From Todiramphus chloris collaris (Eukaryota > Chordata > Aves > Coraciiformes > Alcedinidae): a stretch of 64,000 bases of DNA. The stretch spans positions 1,767,821 through 1,831,820 of the forward strand of contig JANVCC010000026.1 in the NCBI GenBank assembly GCA_025345505.1, read 5' to 3'. The position numbers and the translations under genes were made by a program. Of the stretch, positions 61,693 to 64,000 are shown in pieces; position 1 is the first letter of the stretch; each line of letters starts with the position of its first letter. Below the pieces are notes generated by a model. It made no database searches. It was not told where the DNA came from and worked only from the letters and a program-made list of their open reading frames with translations.

Positions 61693-62855
61693 AACTGTGA
61701 ATAAAACTGTGACACATGAAATTCTAGTCACTAGAACAGGGAAATAAAAGGCAAGTAATCTAGAAGTTACTGAATTTTTTTTTTTGGAACTTTGTGTCAC
61801 CCAACACACAACCTGTGAGACAGGGGGTGAGGACAAGCACCCTATCCCATTTTGACATCCTTTAATGAGCACGGAAAGCAGACTGGCACCTGAGCCCGGA
61901 ACGGAAGGGCTGCCTGGTTCTTCCTTTAGCTCCGGGGAAGTATGTAACACACGCTCAGTTGTGAGAAGGGGGCTCTGTTTGCAGACAAAAGATAGAGTTG
62001 GTATTGAGAAAGATCAGGAGACACCCAAAAAAGTTAGGACTGAAAGCGTATTTGATTGTAGGCAAAGATGGTCCTTGAAACCAAAAGTCTCTTAGTTACT
62101 CTGTGCTCTTGGCATGAGATGGATCACCTAGTTCCAGTCGATAACCATCCCTTTTAGTCTGGGAGTGATTTTCCTCTCTGTCCCACATGAACAATTTGAT
62201 TTTCCTGGCCCATTTGCAGCAGTGTGTATCAGCAGCACGTGGATCTTAAGATGCCACGCAGGGTTTTAAGTCCTGGGATGTGGGCTATAGATCACAGCTC
62301 GGAGCAGTGACAACAGCCGGTAATGAGGCGCTGCCACGTCGGATACGGCCGGATGAGTTATTTGCAGCAAACAACTGATTTAATTTCTTTCCCCTCGGTC
62401 CCTGAATGATCTACAGTGAGGTTTTGACTGCCAGAGGTTTTGCGTGTGCGAAATGACAATGACTGGTTTATGCAAATCAGTTTCATGCTCTGGATGGCCG
62501 ATCAGCTATTCAGAGAAATGATGTCTCATTATTTGCCATTTCGGCTGAATGACGGGCCCTGCAAGTCACGGGGCATTGAGGCTGATCCTTGAGTGAATAA
62601 ATTGCTCCCAAACTCGCATGGAGCTTTCCAGATGATCTTTCAGTGGGGCCACCTTCTTCTCCACGTCTGTTGCCAGCAAGGAAACGGGGGTGCTGCGAGT
62701 CTGAAGAGCAACCAACTGTTCGTCTTCAGGCTGCATGGATATTTTTCAGCAGCTTTTTTCTTGATTTTGTGGTAGGGGGCTCATTGGCACAAGAAGACCA
62801 GGTTGAAGGCACAAGCAGTGCGGTGGTGGTTTACGAATGATGACCTTGAAATTGT

Positions 62856-63092
62856 GCCAGGGAAGGTTTAGGTCGGATATTAGTAGAAATTTCTATTCTG
62901 TGAGGGTTGTCCAGGCCTGGCCCAGGCTGTCCAGAGCAGGGGTGGAGTCCCTGTGATCCCTGGAGGGGTTTCCAAGCCGTGGAGCTGTGATGCTGAGGGA
63001 CGTGGGTTAGCGGTGCCCTGGCAGTGCCGTGGCAACGGTTAGACTCAATGGTCTGAAAGGCCTCTTCCAACCGAACTGATTCTATGATTCTT
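62856..63092 (+). mobile_element. CR1 LINE 3' fragment
   Basis: It begins at gtgccagggaaggtttaggt and ends with tgattctatgattctttgg. It contains the ccctgtgatccctggagggg block seen in the neighbouring copies. Confidence 0.9.
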
Positions 63093-64000
63093 TGGTTCTG
63101 TTACCTGGAGTGGGTTTTCTGGTGGGATCGGGCACTCTCCCTGCTCCTGCGGGTACTCACCATGCTCATCCAGCCCAGGCTTTGTCTCTGCCCAGGAAAC
63201 AATCAACGTTTGCTGCGTTCCTTATGTGTTTTTTTTCAGCAAGAGGTCGTACATGAGAGAGCTACGTCATTTGTGACAGTGGTAGCTCTAAATAGGAAAT
63301 GATTAATATTTCATGATTATTTTTCTGTACGGCAGGATTCTTGGGAGAACGCATCAGTCTGACTTGCAGGAGGGAACGAGCCTGCCTGTCTTGGCTTCCA
63401 ATCGAAATGTAGTCAGGCACTGCATGCTAATATACCTACATTAGAGGAAGACTCCCTGGCTGCCTGACTAATGCTCTGCTGTCAGTACGTCAGTGCAAAA
63501 GCGAGCTCTTAAGTTTTAGAAAGTCCTGTGTCACTCGTTAGTGTGACAAAAAAAGCTTTGGCTTTGTCTAGTGCACCTTTAATCTGTGTTTTAAAATAGC
63601 CCAAGGGGTTGCCAATGTCAACCGACCGCATCCACTGCAAGAGCTTTGATTCTGATCCTCCCTGTTTTCTTATTTACTTATTTTTCCCTTTCTTGAGTCA
63701 TAAGCAAACCTCCTTAAAATATTTTAGGGTTGCAGCAGAGAACAGCAGACAATCGGCCAAGGAAATGCTTTTGTATCTGCGACACGACTTTCCTGGCAAG
63801 GAAGCTGTTCAAAATGCCTCAAGGTAAAATAAATTGGCAAATGTCCTACAGAACTTTTGCTCTTAGACTATTAATAGGATGGTCCTGGAGTTACCGTTAA
63901 TCGTCGGCGAGGCCACCAAGGTTTTGCTTTATGCCCTGGACCACTCACGAGAAAGTCTCTGGGAAGGTCATGGAAAGGATGGTGAGAAAAGGGCGATGGA

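Larger units (their letters stand above)
44661..64000. other. Intergenic region downstream of AP1S3
   Basis: No protein-coding gene is supported in this 19 kb. It contains CR1 copies, a tandem array (47892-48174), a pyrimidine tract with a gap (49745-50189) and several unique segments that may be regulatory or non-coding exons. In mammals SCG2 is the next gene; its long single-exon reading frame is not present here. Confidence 0.7.

Overview
This window looks like part of a bird genome. It holds spliced vertebrate genes with GT-AG introns, many truncated CR1 LINEs (the dominant repeat of birds and other sauropsids), and compact introns. A run of exactly 100 N shows it comes from a draft assembly. 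The species cannot be named from the sequence. There are no bacterial, plasmid or CRISPR-type features.

Layout. Positions 1-18833 carry most of WDFY1 on the + strand (WD repeats plus a FYVE zinc finger; an endosomal PI3P-binding adaptor). Eleven coding exons encode residues 47-410 and the stop codon. The exon with residues 1-46 must lie upstream, so the window opens inside intron 1. Its 3' UTR follows, with several AATAAA signals between 20019 and 22884. An intergenic stretch of about 7 kb with several CR1 copies leads to a CpG island (about 28.84-29.60 kb), which is the promoter of AP1S3, also on the + strand. AP1S3 (sigma-3 subunit of the AP-1 clathrin adaptor) is complete in five coding exons, 29266-44213, and encodes 154 residues. 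Exon 1 contributes only the initiator ATG, and intron 1 is about 11 kb. From about 44.6 kb to the end I see no protein-coding gene. This part holds a dense CR1 cluster (eight copies at 51-63 kb), a 23-bp AT-rich tandem array, a long pyrimidine tract with an assembly gap, and several unique segments that could be regulatory.

Both genes act in endosomal and trans-Golgi trafficking, and the order WDFY1 then AP1S3 on one strand matches the mammalian 2q36-type neighbourhood, where SCG2 follows. SCG2 is not seen here and would lie beyond the right edge. The shared order supports the orthology calls but does not imply co-regulation.

No clearly new biological system is visible. The items most worth checking are a candidate alternative in-frame exon of AP1S3 (43663-43850), a tight CRE plus AP-1 site pair in unique intergenic sequence (52663-52685), the 23-bp tandem array, and several exon-like segments downstream of AP1S3. 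Exon calls rest on reading-frame continuity across splice sites and on recalled family sequence. No alignment or expression data were available.
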